64,000 bases of DNA from Erigeron canadensis (taxonomy: Eukaryota > Streptophyta > Magnoliopsida > Asterales > Asteraceae). The translations under genes were made by a program, and so were the position numbers. The stretch lies in assembly GCF_010389155.1 (NCBI RefSeq), contig NC_057766.1, positions 24,189,516 to 24,253,515 on the forward strand. Reading direction: 5' to 3'. This document shows positions 37,680-47,498 of the stretch, in pieces. Numbering within the stretch: the first letter of the stretch is position 1; the number at the start of each line of letters is the position of its first letter. The notes under the pieces are model-generated. The model had not been told where the DNA came from. It did not search any database and saw only the letters and a program-made list of their open reading frames with translations.

Positions 37680-38110
37680 TCGAAGAAATGGAAAGTCAAC
37701 CACAATCACCTGAAAGTCAGAGACAGAGTGATCATGTGGGCACCAGTTCTTTTTTCGCAGAAACACCATCACGTTTCTTCAATGAAACTGAAAGCCAACC
37801 ACAATCACCTCAAAGTGGGAGGCACAATGATCATGTGGGAACCAGTTCAAGTTGGGCTCAAAGCCAGCCCGAATGGGGTCAAATTGGGAGACAAAGTAAT
37901 TATGTGGGCCTATCAATGAACGTGCCAGACAATGTAGACGAACCATATAACAAAGTATTATGGGGTCAAAGTGGTAGGCAGAGTGGGTATGTGGGTTACG
38001 AGTTTAACATCCCGGGAAATACAGATTCCTTTGGCGAACCTTATAACAAACTATACTGGGGACAAAGTGGCAGACATAGTTCGTATGTGGGTAGCGATTC
38101 ACGTTTCGCA
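37680..38110 (+). repeat. Degenerate repeats coding the Ser/Gln-rich linker
   Basis: Within the plus-strand MULE gene the protein repeats units such as ESQPQSPESQRQSDHVGTSS, WGQSGRQSGYVG and WGQSGRHSSYVG five or more times. They link the transposase part to the OTU domain and look like a disordered tether. The DNA shows matching imperfect repeats (GGxAGxCAxAGTxxxTATGTGGG-like). Confidence 0.7.
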
Positions 38111-39252
38111 GACACACAAAGTTATTTCGGGGACCAGAATAACCAAACGCAAGAAGAAACATATAGCTTTGTTGATCAATTATTCTCGACACCCATTACA
38201 CAGAATACACAAAATCCGCAGAACAACCCTGAACCGTTTACACACAACTTTTTCCCGAGTGAGTCAACATCGTTTGACATGAGTCATTACTTAGGCCAGC
38301 TCCCTAAGTTCTTTCAAAGATACGTTGTCAATATAAAAAATGTACAGTCTGATGGTAACTGTGGGTTTTGGGGCACTGGCTGTTGCTTTGGGTGAAAACG
38401 AGCAAAAATTCGAGTGGATTCGCAAACTAATGCTAGAGGAGTATGAGTCCAGGCACGGATACTATGAGGGTGCATTCGTTGGTGACGCTAAACACATACA
38501 CACTTTGCTATCAATGTCTTATCCAAATGGTCGCCCACACGATTACTGGATGATGAATCCATATTGCGCTATGCTTCTATCTAATGCGTTGGGGGTAATA
38601 ATTATCTGTTTAAGTTTAAAGGAGAACATCACATGTTTTCCTTTTTGGAAGGGGCCAAGCGAGCTATACGTAGATGACCCGATATGCATTGCCCTGGTAT
38701 CGGGGTCGACACATTTTGTTACGGTTTTTTTAGATAAGGACTGCCCAATGCCTTACACCTCAGCTTGGGAACATGATAAACCTGCATCGCAGGCCTGGGT
38801 AACACATCCGAAGTACAGAGACCGTTTGGCTGAGTACCACAGACACATTCAAGCTAATAAGGCACCTACGAGATATGAGATCCTTGAATAGTTTATTTAT
38901 ATCATATAATTGTTTGTTTGTAACTCTTTAACGTATGTAATAATAGTTATTATAAGTACTAGATATCGTTGATGTATTTTTTTACTTATATTTGTTATAA
39001 TGATTACTAATAATAGTTGACGTATTCTATAGCTATCTTTGATGTTTTTGTTTTTATAAGTACTAGATATCGTTGACGTATTCTATTACTAATAATAGTT
39101 GACGTATTTATTTATATAGATTAGGCATATTTTTTTTACGTTTTTTTCGTTTATTATGACCATCATCACCAGCACATCCGAAAAGATAAACACATATACA
39201 CCACAAACGTAATTCATACGATAAAAAATATATTGTTTATAACCACAAAATA

Positions 39253-40892
39253 CTAATGATGAGCATCATCGCTCTCATCATCATCATCATCGTCATCCAA
39301 ATTGACATGATACGATCCGGCTGAGTATTGAGGGGCTGTGGGCAACTGCTGGGACGGCTGAGGAGGAAAAGGAGCTTGTGCATAACTAGAATAGTTAAAT
39401 AATTCCTCAAATAAGGAGGACGTCTGGCTAGGCTGAGGTGGGTCATTGTTCAAGTCGAATGATGCGCGTGGCTGTCCCTGGGTAAGATGCGTATAGTCAT
39501 ACGCCTCGGTACCCATCTGCCTGATGACCCACCCTATGCCTCGACGATGCCCCGACCGAGGTCCCCGTACATCCATGACAATGTCAGGATCTGGTGTTGG
39601 AACGGGGTCCTGTTCAGCCTCCTCCTTCTTCTTCTTGAGCTGAGACTGTAAAAAACTTTACATTATACATAAGGTTGATTAATTAACATTTAATACTAAA
39701 AAATATAAAATCCTAAAGAGAGACGCATACATGTATTTCTTCAGCCATCGGGTGTTCCCATTGTTTATCCTTCTTCTTCTTGTGCTTAATCTCGAACAAA
39801 TCCACCAAGTCCACGTCTTGGTTTTTTTCAACCTGTAAACACATCAATTTATCATAAGACATATACATTCTTTAATTTATACTTTTAAACACAAGTATTT
39901 ATATTTAATACATATATATTATAAGAAATATACATTATTAAATTTATACTTTTAAACACAAGTATATATATTTAATACATATATAATTCATAACTAACCT
40001 TCTCCTGGTGGACGTACTGAGAGTAAGACTTACGACCATGGGTCCCTGCAAGAACTTGCTTGCCCCTGTTCGTGCTGTTTCTCGCCGATTGCTTCACCCG
40101 GTCCTCCCTCTGGTAATACCCCAACAAAGCTCTCCAGTCCTCCTGTGACATACCCTCTGGAGGAACAGCTTGTTTCAACTGGGGAACTGCATCCAGGCCC
40201 CCCTTTTTGGAAAAGTGGGCTCTCTTGAACTGGCTCTTTCGGAGCCGATACTGATCTGAGCAGTCCCTATCAACACACAGCCTGAACCCCGCCTGATAGG
40301 ATCCTCGGGGTTAGGAATCTGAATAAAGTGGTCCAATTTGAACCGAGTCTGCAATTTATAAAAGTAAAAGTTAGCGAAATTAAAAATTGATACAAACATC
40401 AAAGAAGAAGTTAAAAATTAATAATATTTTACGTTCAGAGTCGGGATGATAAACTCCTTTCTTTCAGCAGGCACATGGTCCCAGGAGTCGTATGTCTGAG
40501 GGATGTGGTGGACCAATGTGCCAATGAGGCTCTTATACATAGAAGAATTTGGGTCGATCACCTGCCACGTTTTTAAGTTGCTGGTGTCAAAGTCGATCGA
40601 CAGACGGCCTTTTTTCACGAACTCGGCCTCCAGATTTAAATTCTGACAGGGCCCCCTCCCCTTTCCCTTTCGTGGAGCTAGCAAAAATTAAAAAACCAAG
40701 TTAGTAAAAAAATATTAAATTAAAATATGAATTATAAAGAACCAAATTCTAAAAAGACAAGTTAGTAAAAAAATATTAAATTATAAAAAAACCAAATTTC
40801 TTACCGCCGCTGCCTTTGCAGCCCCATGTAATCTTCCACCATGGTCGACGTGGGTCTTCATTGCCGCCATCACCGCCATGGTAAGTCGCCAT
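39253..40892 (-). pseudogene. Ptta/En/Spm-like (Transposase_24-type) protein gene, one frame break
   Basis: Second gene of the MULE, convergent with the transposase. Exons on the minus strand: 40892-40805, 40677-40433, 40348-39999, 39832-39731 and 39645-39253, about 390 residues. All splice sites are GT-AG. The middle contains WQVIDPNSSMYKSLIGTLVH, then CSDQYRLRKSQFKRAHFSKK, EDWRALLGYYQ and GKQVLAGTHGRKSYSQYVHQ, the arrangement of the plant Ptta/En/Spm transposase family (PF03004). A Lys-rich coiled part and an Asp-rich C-terminus (DDDDDDDESDD) follow. Exon 3 is 350 nt, one short of a codon multiple; a lost base near 40300 explains it. No DDE triad is evident, so it may be an accessory DNA-binding protein. 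A 5' UTR exon with donor at 41936 is possible. Confidence 0.78.
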
Positions 40893-41839
40893 CTATACTG
40901 CAAAATACAAATCATATTATACGTTTTTTGCAAAATACAAATCATATAACAAAATTATCACAAATTTTATTACTTTTATATATATCTTTTTTTACTTGAT
41001 AATAAATTTTTAGAACTCCGTTTATACAATATAAATTTACTTTTATACTTTTAAATTTAACTTTATAGTAATTTTTAATACGTCTTAGGTAGTTTATTTA
41101 ATCAAAATTTTTAATTCAAATTTTTACATAATTTTGTATATTTAGTTCAAAATACATATATTTTTAACATAATCTTGGCTATTTATTTTAATCAATTTTT
41201 TAACAAATTTTAATCTACGTCATTTTTAATTTGTCAATATTCTAACCAAAAAGTAAAACACCTAACACTAATGACTAAAATATTCTAACAAATCAATATA
41301 TTAACTTTTTAACTTAATTTTTTATACGTCATACTTTTGAACTTAATTTTTATAATTAATTTTTATCTATATTTTTGTTGAACTAAATTATATTACGTCT
41401 TAAGTAGTTTATTTAATCAAAATTTTTACATAATCTTGCCTATTTATTTTAATCAATTTTTTAACAAATTTTAATCTACGTAATTTTGCATTTAATGATA
41501 TATATTCTAACAAATCACTAACAAAACAAATTAGTGGCTCCTAACAAATCACTAAATTATCAACAAATCAAAACTAACTATACTAACAAACCTATTAAAA
41601 TCCTATAAACAACTAATAATCCTAACAAACTAACAAAACTAATAAATATACAAAAACTATACTAACATACCAATATTCTAACAAAACTAACTAATTAACA
41701 AAACTAACAAAACTAATAATAACATACCAATATACTAACAAACCTATTAAAATCCTATAAACAACTAATAATCCTAACAAATTAACAAAACTAATATATA
41801 TACAAAAACTATACTAACATACCATGGAGGCCCGCATTT
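40893..41839. repeat. AT-rich MULE internal region with direct repeats
   Basis: Non-coding and extremely AT-rich. A segment of about 80 bp beginning CCTATTAAAATCC at 41591 recurs at 41743 (152 bp later), both followed by AACAACTAATAATCCTAAC and CTATACTAACATACCA. A second pair, with ACATAATCTTG and AATCTACGT, lies near 41168-41228 and 41417-41487. It may be the intron between a non-coding first exon and exon 1 of the minus-strand gene. Confidence 0.55.
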
Positions 41840-41921
41840 TTTCACTTTTTGCAGCGAGAGTCGCTGCAAAAACTAGTAGTGGTCTAGATACTAAAAAATA
41901 ATGGTTGGGATATTGGGAAAA
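41840..41921. repeat. Internal second copy of the MULE right terminus
   Basis: Runs parallel to the true right end (42380-42455): TTTTTGCAGCGA-hairpin, CTAG, ATACTAAAAA, TGGTTGGGAT against TGGTCGGGAT. It includes a hairpin with 12-bp perfect arms at 41846-41872 (loop GAG). The element's right end is thus duplicated, with 535 bp between the copies. Confidence 0.75.
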
Positions 41922-41929
41922 GCATAAAA

Positions 41930-42170
41930 TACATACCAGAATTTGAAATGGCCGGAAAATTTGGGGGAGGACGACCGGCCGGAATTTTGGGGAGGATAAT
42001 CCCGACACTAGCGGTACTGCCCGGTGATGGGTGGCGGTGGACGGCGGCTGGCGGTACTGCCCCGTGGTGGCTGGCGGGGGTGATGATCCCGACACTTCGT
42101 GATACCCGGATTGTTATACTAAGGGGACTGGATTGTTAGTAGCCGGAGGTGTTTTGGTGGATGGATTTGT
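41930..42170. other. GC-rich segment between the two right-terminus copies
   Basis: Much richer in G and C than the rest of the element (GGCGGTGG, CCGGCCGG and GGCGGCTGG words). A donor-like CTG|GTATGT on the minus strand at about 41937 suggests a non-coding first exon of the minus-strand gene, spliced to the AG just before 40898. Alternatively it is a captured host fragment. No convincing protein was seen. Confidence 0.35.
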
Positions 42171-42293
42171 TAAATTTTGTTAAACAAAATCGGAAGAAAA
42201 AGTGTAAGAAAATGATGGAATGGATGGGTGGAGGAAGGAAAATGATGGAATAGATGGGTGGATCGGTTTTTATTCGAAGGCGCTCCGGTTTAA

Positions 42294-42322
42294 CTTATTG
42301 CAGCGACCCTCGCTGCAATAAG
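42294..42322. repeat. Subterminal hairpin, right end (outer 1)
   Basis: Perfect 13-bp arms CTTATTGCAGCGA and TCGCTGCAATAAG with loop CCC. Confidence 0.8.
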
Positions 42323-42379
42323 TGGAGTAACAGTCGGTCAAACCATTTAAAGCGGCTTAGTGGAATGCTGACGTGGTAT

Positions 42380-42455
42380 GGGTTTTTGCAGCGACTCTCG
42401 CTGCAAAATCTGCCTAGTCAAAATACTAAAAATGCTGGTCGGGATACGGGGCGCG
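42380..42455 (-). repeat. MULE right terminal inverted repeat
   Basis: Inverted counterpart of 34020-34095. It includes an 11-bp hairpin TTTTGCAGCGA/TCGCTGCAAAA (42384-42408, loop CTC) and ends CTGGTCGGGATACGGGGCGC+G next to the target duplication. Confidence 0.8.
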
Positions 42456-42463
42456 TTAAATAA
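42456..42463. repeat. Target-site duplication, right copy
   Basis: TTAAATAA, identical to 34012-34019. Confidence 0.8.
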
Positions 42464-42797
42464 ACAGAAAACCACATTTAATCGATTCATACAAATACTT
42501 TTTGTCGTCATTTAATTATATTTGTGCTAAAAACACAAACAGACAATGTTGTTCTTAAAACAAATAAACACCTCTAAATTATATACTACAAAGTAATTAC
42601 AATCACAATTATAAAATTTTAAATATAAATATATGGAAAAATATACAACCACGAAAAGAATATGTGTAACTGGCAAGCAGTCCGCCTTTTCACTTTGAAA
42701 TTACACCTTTCATTTCCAAAACCTTGTCATGCCCACCACCATTTCAACACTCACAAAACCAATATAGTAACGGTCCTTAAACACACACAAAAAAAAT

Positions 42798-43424
42798 ATG
42801 ATCCACACTTTCCAATTTCCTCAAATTTCCTTCACAGTCACCCCCAAAATTAACTTCAAAATTTCAACCCATTTCCCCAAATCAACCACCGCCCACCGTA
42901 AATCCATAATCACATGCGCTAAAAGCAAACCCCTTTTCGGGTCACAAAGATCCCGCAAAACCCTCATCCAATTCGCCCGTTTCGCCGCGTCCAATCTCCA
43001 CCACGTCTTCCCTGCTCCATTCAACTCTGTCATCCGTGAAATTGGATTTTCCGGCACGGGCGACGGCGGAAGTTCCGGCGGTGGTTGGAATGGGTTCCGG
43101 TGGGGTGGATTCGACGGCGGCGGCGGTAGAAGAAAAAGGGTTAATAAAAAGTCCCAATTTTGGGTTTTAGGGTTTTTATGTGTTTTGGGGGTGGTTTTGA
43201 GTGGAGATTTGAAGAAATTGAGAAATGATGTTTTGGTTTTAGGGGGAATGTGTGTTTCCATGTTTATGGTTTTGGTGAGAAATGGGTGTGTTTCTGAATG
43301 GGTTTTCGGGTTTTGTTGTGGCGGTTTGATTGTCGGGTTGGTTTTTAACAAGAAAGATCATCTCGACAAGCTTGTTAAAAGGTTTAAGCCGAAACGGGTT
43401 GCTAGATATAGCAAGATTAAGTAA
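42798..43424 (+). CDS. Plastid-type membrane protein, function unknown
   Basis: Single-exon gene of 208 residues. The N-terminus (about 1-45) is rich in Thr, Ser, Phe and basic residues with few acids, like a chloroplast transit peptide. A Gly-rich linker (about 86-110) and a basic patch RRKRVNKK precede three hydrophobic segments at about 121-136, 144-160 and 167-183, then a basic tail ending KRVARYSKIK. The body is not low-complexity and has a clear start and stop, so it is probably a real gene. I do not recognise the family with confidence. It lies only 335 bp from the MULE's right flank, so the transposon occupies its promoter region. Confidence 0.75.
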   Translation: MIHTFQFPQISFTVTPKINFKISTHFPKSTTAHRKSIITCAKSKPLFGSQRSRKTLIQFARFAASNLHHVFPAPFNSVIREIGFSGTGDGGSSGGGWNGFRWGGFDGGGGRRKRVNKKSQFWVLGFLCVLGVVLSGDLKKLRNDVLVLGGMCVSMFMVLVRNGCVSEWVFGFCCGGLIVGLVFNKKDHLDKLVKRFKPKRVARYSKIK

Positions 43425-45417
43425 TGGAATAAAGGGTTTAAGTCGGTTTTGTGTTTTGGTATCTGGTATAGTATAAAGTTAGTTTCTTGAATTTTGATAC
43501 AATGCGTTTAGTGTTTACTATTTTGGTGATGTTTTTGATATATGAGTATAAGCAACAATTAGGTTTTTGGTTGTGAAGTGAGGATTAACTGGTTCTGCTT
43601 TGCAATATGAATGGAGTCGGTTTGACTGAAGCTCAAGGAAATATAGGGCTTAAGTCGGTTTTTCGTTTTCATATTTGGTTTTAGCTTGTAGTTAGTTTCT
43701 TGAATTTTGATACAAATGTGTTTTTATAGTCTTGGTGATAATGAGGATATAAGAGAAATTCGGATTGTTTGAGCGCGAATCGATTTAAATTTGTTTTTAC
43801 AAGTGATGATCAGTTGGACTTACTGCAACTTGTCAGTTTTGTTATTTTCTTTGGAAGAGAGGAAATTAGACAGAGTATCATATGGGGTTATTACGGCTGT
43901 ATTTGTGATTCTGCAAATGCTTTTTTGTTTGATTTTGAGAATATATAAGTTATTCGTCGTTCTTTTAGCTTTGTGTATCTACAATTGGCGTGTTTGATGC
44001 ACTACTTTTGGCTTCATTGAGTTAATCTTGACTGGGTGCACATTCTTATGTAGATTGTGATGTAATGCAGGAGCATGAGCTCTAATCTGTTTGGTATATT
44101 TATGCATCTGTGTTAAGTTCTAATCTGTTTTACATATGTACTTCAAACATTTTTGCCAAGTAAACGTCTTTCCATTATGCTTGCTACTATTTGTAATCTA
44201 TGGGAGGTTAATTGATGTCTGTATGATCTTTGCCATGATAAGTGGTTATATGAACAGTAGCTCAGTGTTGGTATCAATATAATGATACTTATTCATGAGT
44301 TCGATTCCCTTTCTTGCTCCTATTGTCTTCTTTTGATTATACTTAATGATTTGTGACATATTCTAAGATATCATGATACTCTTTTCTTGCTTCTTCCACA
44401 GTTGCAGCACTCCTTTGGTTTTATTTATTGTGTATCGACTATTGCCTAGTCCATTTCAAGAAAAAAGTGTGTTTTCAACTTGTGTGTATTGACATATGTA
44501 ACATGTCTGAAATTTACATTTTCAGTTTCGGTTTTGCGTTGATATAAGCGCCAAACCATGTACTCGAGAAAAAGTGTGTTAAGCTTAAACAGCACACAAG
44601 CCCCTACCAAAACACCATACGAGAACTAACAAGCAGAAAACTAAATAATAGAAGTACCTTTAAACATGAAATGTATATTTCAACTGAAGATATAGAAAGT
44701 AGTTGGAGTATCTACATTTTCTGTTTAAAGGAACTTCATAACTTAAACAATATTTAGATCCTTTTCAAATATAACTGTTAATCTTTGAAATACAGTTTGC
44801 ATTTTAATACTTTGAAAGTTCTTGGCATGTTTTATCCAGCAATGTATCATGATTATGGTAACACTGAATCAAGACATGGGAATACCAATATAATGAAAGT
44901 CAAGCTAGCATATGCTCCATGGATTTAAAGTTTGTTTCGATAGACTGAACAAAATCGATTGATCAAATAGCTTGGGGTCATGGTTTGGATATTCCAACAA
45001 CAATCTAAGTGTTGCTATGTCTTCTTCATTGGAAGCGTGTCAAAAAGGGAACCTTGATTAACAACATTATCCATTGATCATTATACTTGAATGAAGGTCA
45101 CATAAGGTAGTAAACAGAGAACTATCAGTACCATGGATAAAAGACTAATCAATAAGGTGTATATATTCTAGATTTTGGTCATTTTGAAGAAATAACATAA
45201 CTACATGAAGTAGTAAGTCGTGTCTCTAATGTATTTACATTCAGAAACTGCATTTACAGGACAGGTAGATGATGTTTAAGAAGGCAAAGGAAGACCTAAC
45301 CCGATCATCAAAAGCAGTTAAACATATCTAACTAGAAGAAAAAAAAACAAATCCTACTAAGAAGCCTGATGCAACGCCTAAACATCCCAGTATATGCATT
45401 AACATAGAATAACTTCA
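43425..45417. other. Intergenic
   Basis: 3' flank of the plastid-type gene and 3' flank of the IDM-like gene. Within 43440-43720 there is an internal near-repeat (TTAAGTCGGTTTT and TTTCTTGAATTTTGATACAA occur twice about 230 bp apart). No gene was recognised. Confidence 0.45.
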
Positions 45418-47498
45418 TCATCTTTTCCCCTTTCTACGGGCTTTCATCACTATTCCCTCTAGAATCCCATCAGTCCCAAAACTCCCAGAAAATTGATGAG
45501 GATCGACCGGACCTGGCAGCTTAAATGAAATGGAAAAGTGACCTGGAGGACAAAGTTTCTGAGACTGCATCTCAAATACTTGCTCAAATCTACTAACTGT
45601 TTTCTCACCAGTCACAGTTACTCCCCTAATGGAAACTTTGCCATCATCTTCAACTTCACAGCTGAATTCTCCTGCACCCACAAAATTGATGTTTGAGCTG
45701 CAACTCTTATATATAAAGATAGATGCGGATAATAGAGGAGAAGTTCGCAAGTAATACAATGCTGTGTAATAGCAATCACATTCATGTATTTGTAGTAGAG
45801 ATGGCAAAATGGGCGGGTTAGGCAGGGTGGATAAGAAGTCAAGCTAAGTAATTTTTGTCCACGTCATAACAAGCTGTGTGACGTTGGGCAGACAAACAAA
45901 GAGCTGTTAGCACTTCAAGAGAATATAATAGAACTACTTTCATAAAGAAATTTAAATGATTATATTGTATGCATTTGGATAAACTGCAAATGACTTCTCA
46001 TGTGTGCGACCCATTTCCTATCTGATGTGATTTTTGAGCTTATCCCGTTTGACCAAAAAATCCTAATCAGCCCATTTACAGGTAAATGGACCGAATACCT
46101 CTAATTTGCATATATTGAAGAAGTTAATAACAAGTCAACTTAATGGCAGTGAACTAGTTATGGGTTATCAAAGCGGGTTTGGGTGGTTAGTTAAAGAGAG
46201 GTGATATGTGCACAAAATATTTTGTCCATACACACAAACATGCATCACCTACTTGTGCATGACACATTAGGATGCGTTATGATGCTTGTACCTTTTGTGT
46301 ATGGAAAAAACATTTTGTTCGCATATCACCTAAAGAGTCGTGATTTTATTTGGTGGATAAAATCAATCACAGGTTACGGAAAATCCGGTCATATGTAAAG
46401 CTAGATTGTTCAACAATATAGTGATCTATATGAGAAATTGACGCATAGCATATTTTTTACAATCAACGAGTACAAACAAAAGAGCTTACGTTCATCCCTT
46501 TTGACTCCAGGAAGAGAGACACGAAATAGGTAGGAGTCTTCGCATTCCCCGATGTCAATGTTTCCTATATTTGGACCAATATGACCCATTGTAGCACTTC
46601 CAGTCAATCCACATCCACTTTTAGTAGCATTTAAAATATTAGCCCACTCTTCCCTACTTGGAGGAGTAGGAATAAATATCATATCTGACTTAAGTTCAGC
46701 CAACGCACTCGCTTTCATTCCAGACGACAAACGATCACTTGAACCACACAATGTTGGTGCACCATTGTTTGTCACACAACCAGATATTAGAGTACTACCT
46801 CCAAGTATATTACGTATATGTGGTGTATCGCTATATGGGTCACCATTGGCTGCCATTTCTTCTTCAGGCCAACTGGAAGATTTATGATATTCGATCTCCT
46901 GCACATCTATATTATATAAAACCTTTCCATCAACAGTAGTATGACATCTCGCAGCAGCTTTATCCAAACAGACATCTTCTAATTTAGTCAACCTCTTAAA
47001 CCGTTCAAGATATTCTGGTCCAATATAAAGCGTTTTGGGGTCACTAATGAATACAATATTATTAATGGCTTCATACTGACCTTTGAAGATCGAATGAGGA
47101 TGCAAATGAGGTGGAAAAAGATCATCAAATTGTGGGAACGGTAGAGTTGGAGTTCTAGTAGAGGTCGAGAGGTTCCCGTGAAAAAATTTTCTCAGAAAAG
47201 CCAACTTTAATACAGCAGATTGATCAGCTTTTCTAAGGATGTAGTAGTAAATTCTTTCTACTTCCACTTTTTTCATACAAGAACTAGCTAGGTCGTCAGG
47301 AGTATATGGCGGAAGACCCTCTGCACGTCTTTGGAAAACCGACTTTTGTGTTTCTCCCTTCACGTCAGGTCCAAAATAAGTACCCATGATGAAATACAAG
47401 AGGAAGCATTGATCATCCGTAGGTCCCCTTCCGCTTGACTTGTCATCCATATCCGATCCCACGTCAATGAGATATTCCGTAATTGGAAGTCCCTCCAT
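45418..47498 (-). CDS. IDM2/IDM3-like alpha-crystallin-domain protein (DNA demethylation factor)
   Basis: Two coding exons on the minus strand, 47498-46490 and 45671-45418, join in phase 1 to about 420 residues. The first part has [14 protein letters not shown] and [15 protein letters not shown] and a long plant-specific region. The last 100 residues form an alpha-crystallin (Hsp20-like) domain: [34 protein letters not shown] and [16 protein letters not shown]. This layout matches the Arabidopsis anti-silencing proteins INCREASED DNA METHYLATION 2 and 3, which act with IDM1 and MBD7 to allow active DNA demethylation. Which of the two it corresponds to I cannot tell. A 5' UTR intron is likely (acceptor before 47502, donor near 48237). 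The 818-bp coding intron contains a MITE. Intact. Confidence 0.82.
46192..46338. mobile_element. 131-bp MITE with 35-bp inverted ends in the IDM-like intron
   Basis: Element 46200-46330. The left end GGTGATATGTGCACAAAATA and the right end (reverse complement) GGTGATATGCGAACAAAATG pair over about 36 bp, both followed by a CCATACACAAA-like block. Flanks TAAAGAGA (46192-46199) and TAAAGAGT (46331-46338) match at 7 of 8, fitting an 8-bp target duplication of the hAT type. Superfamily assignment is inference. Confidence 0.75.

Larger units (their letters stand above)
34432..38891 (+). pseudogene. MULE transposase with FAR1 finger and C-terminal OTU domain (frame-broken)
   Basis: Exons 34432-34569, 35371-35862, 35912-36525, 36613-37053 and 37139-38891, about 1,140 residues if the frame is followed through its breaks. 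In order: acidic start; FAR1/WRKY-GCM1-type zinc finger (KCQCPFRL, DDTHNH); MULE catalytic core with IDATYKTN, VLTDRDLALMKA and NRVEAEHSLLK supplying the DDE acids; a Cys-rich SWIM-like finger (CGCKVWISCGLPCAC); an AT-hook-like RGRPIGSKK; a Ser/Gln-rich repeat region (RQSGYVG-type units); then an OTU-like cysteine protease fold with DGNCGF (catalytic Cys) and STHFVTVFL (His). Single extra bases sit in T-runs at 36059-36062, 37469-37473 and 38366-38369, and the exon 3 acceptor is off by one base (35911). The 37432-37478 segment could instead be a very short intron. Confidence 0.88.
34020..42455. mobile_element. Mutator-like transposon (MULE) with OTU-fused transposase
   Basis: An 8,436-bp element between perfect TTAAATAA duplications. 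Its ends are inverted repeats of about 75 bp, diverged: the left starts GGCGTCTGGTGACCCGACCA, the right (reverse complement) starts CGCGCCCCGTATCCCGACCA. Both continue with TTTTTAGTA, TGAC and a GCAGC/GCTGC hairpin. Two convergent genes lie inside: a plus-strand transposase with OTU domain (34432-38891) and a minus-strand Ptta/En/Spm-like gene (39253-40892), with 361 bp between their stops. The convergent two-gene plan recalls maize MuDR, though the second gene is unrelated in sequence to mudrB as far as I can tell. Both genes contain frame breaks, so the copy is probably non-autonomous. Coding base composition differs from the very AT-rich non-coding parts. Confidence 0.9.

Noticed and set aside
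42821..43351. 176-codon minus-strand ORF opposite the plastid-type gene
   Set aside because: Proline-rich shadow of the plus-strand frame, caused by GC-rich codons. The plus strand has the transit-like start and membrane segments.
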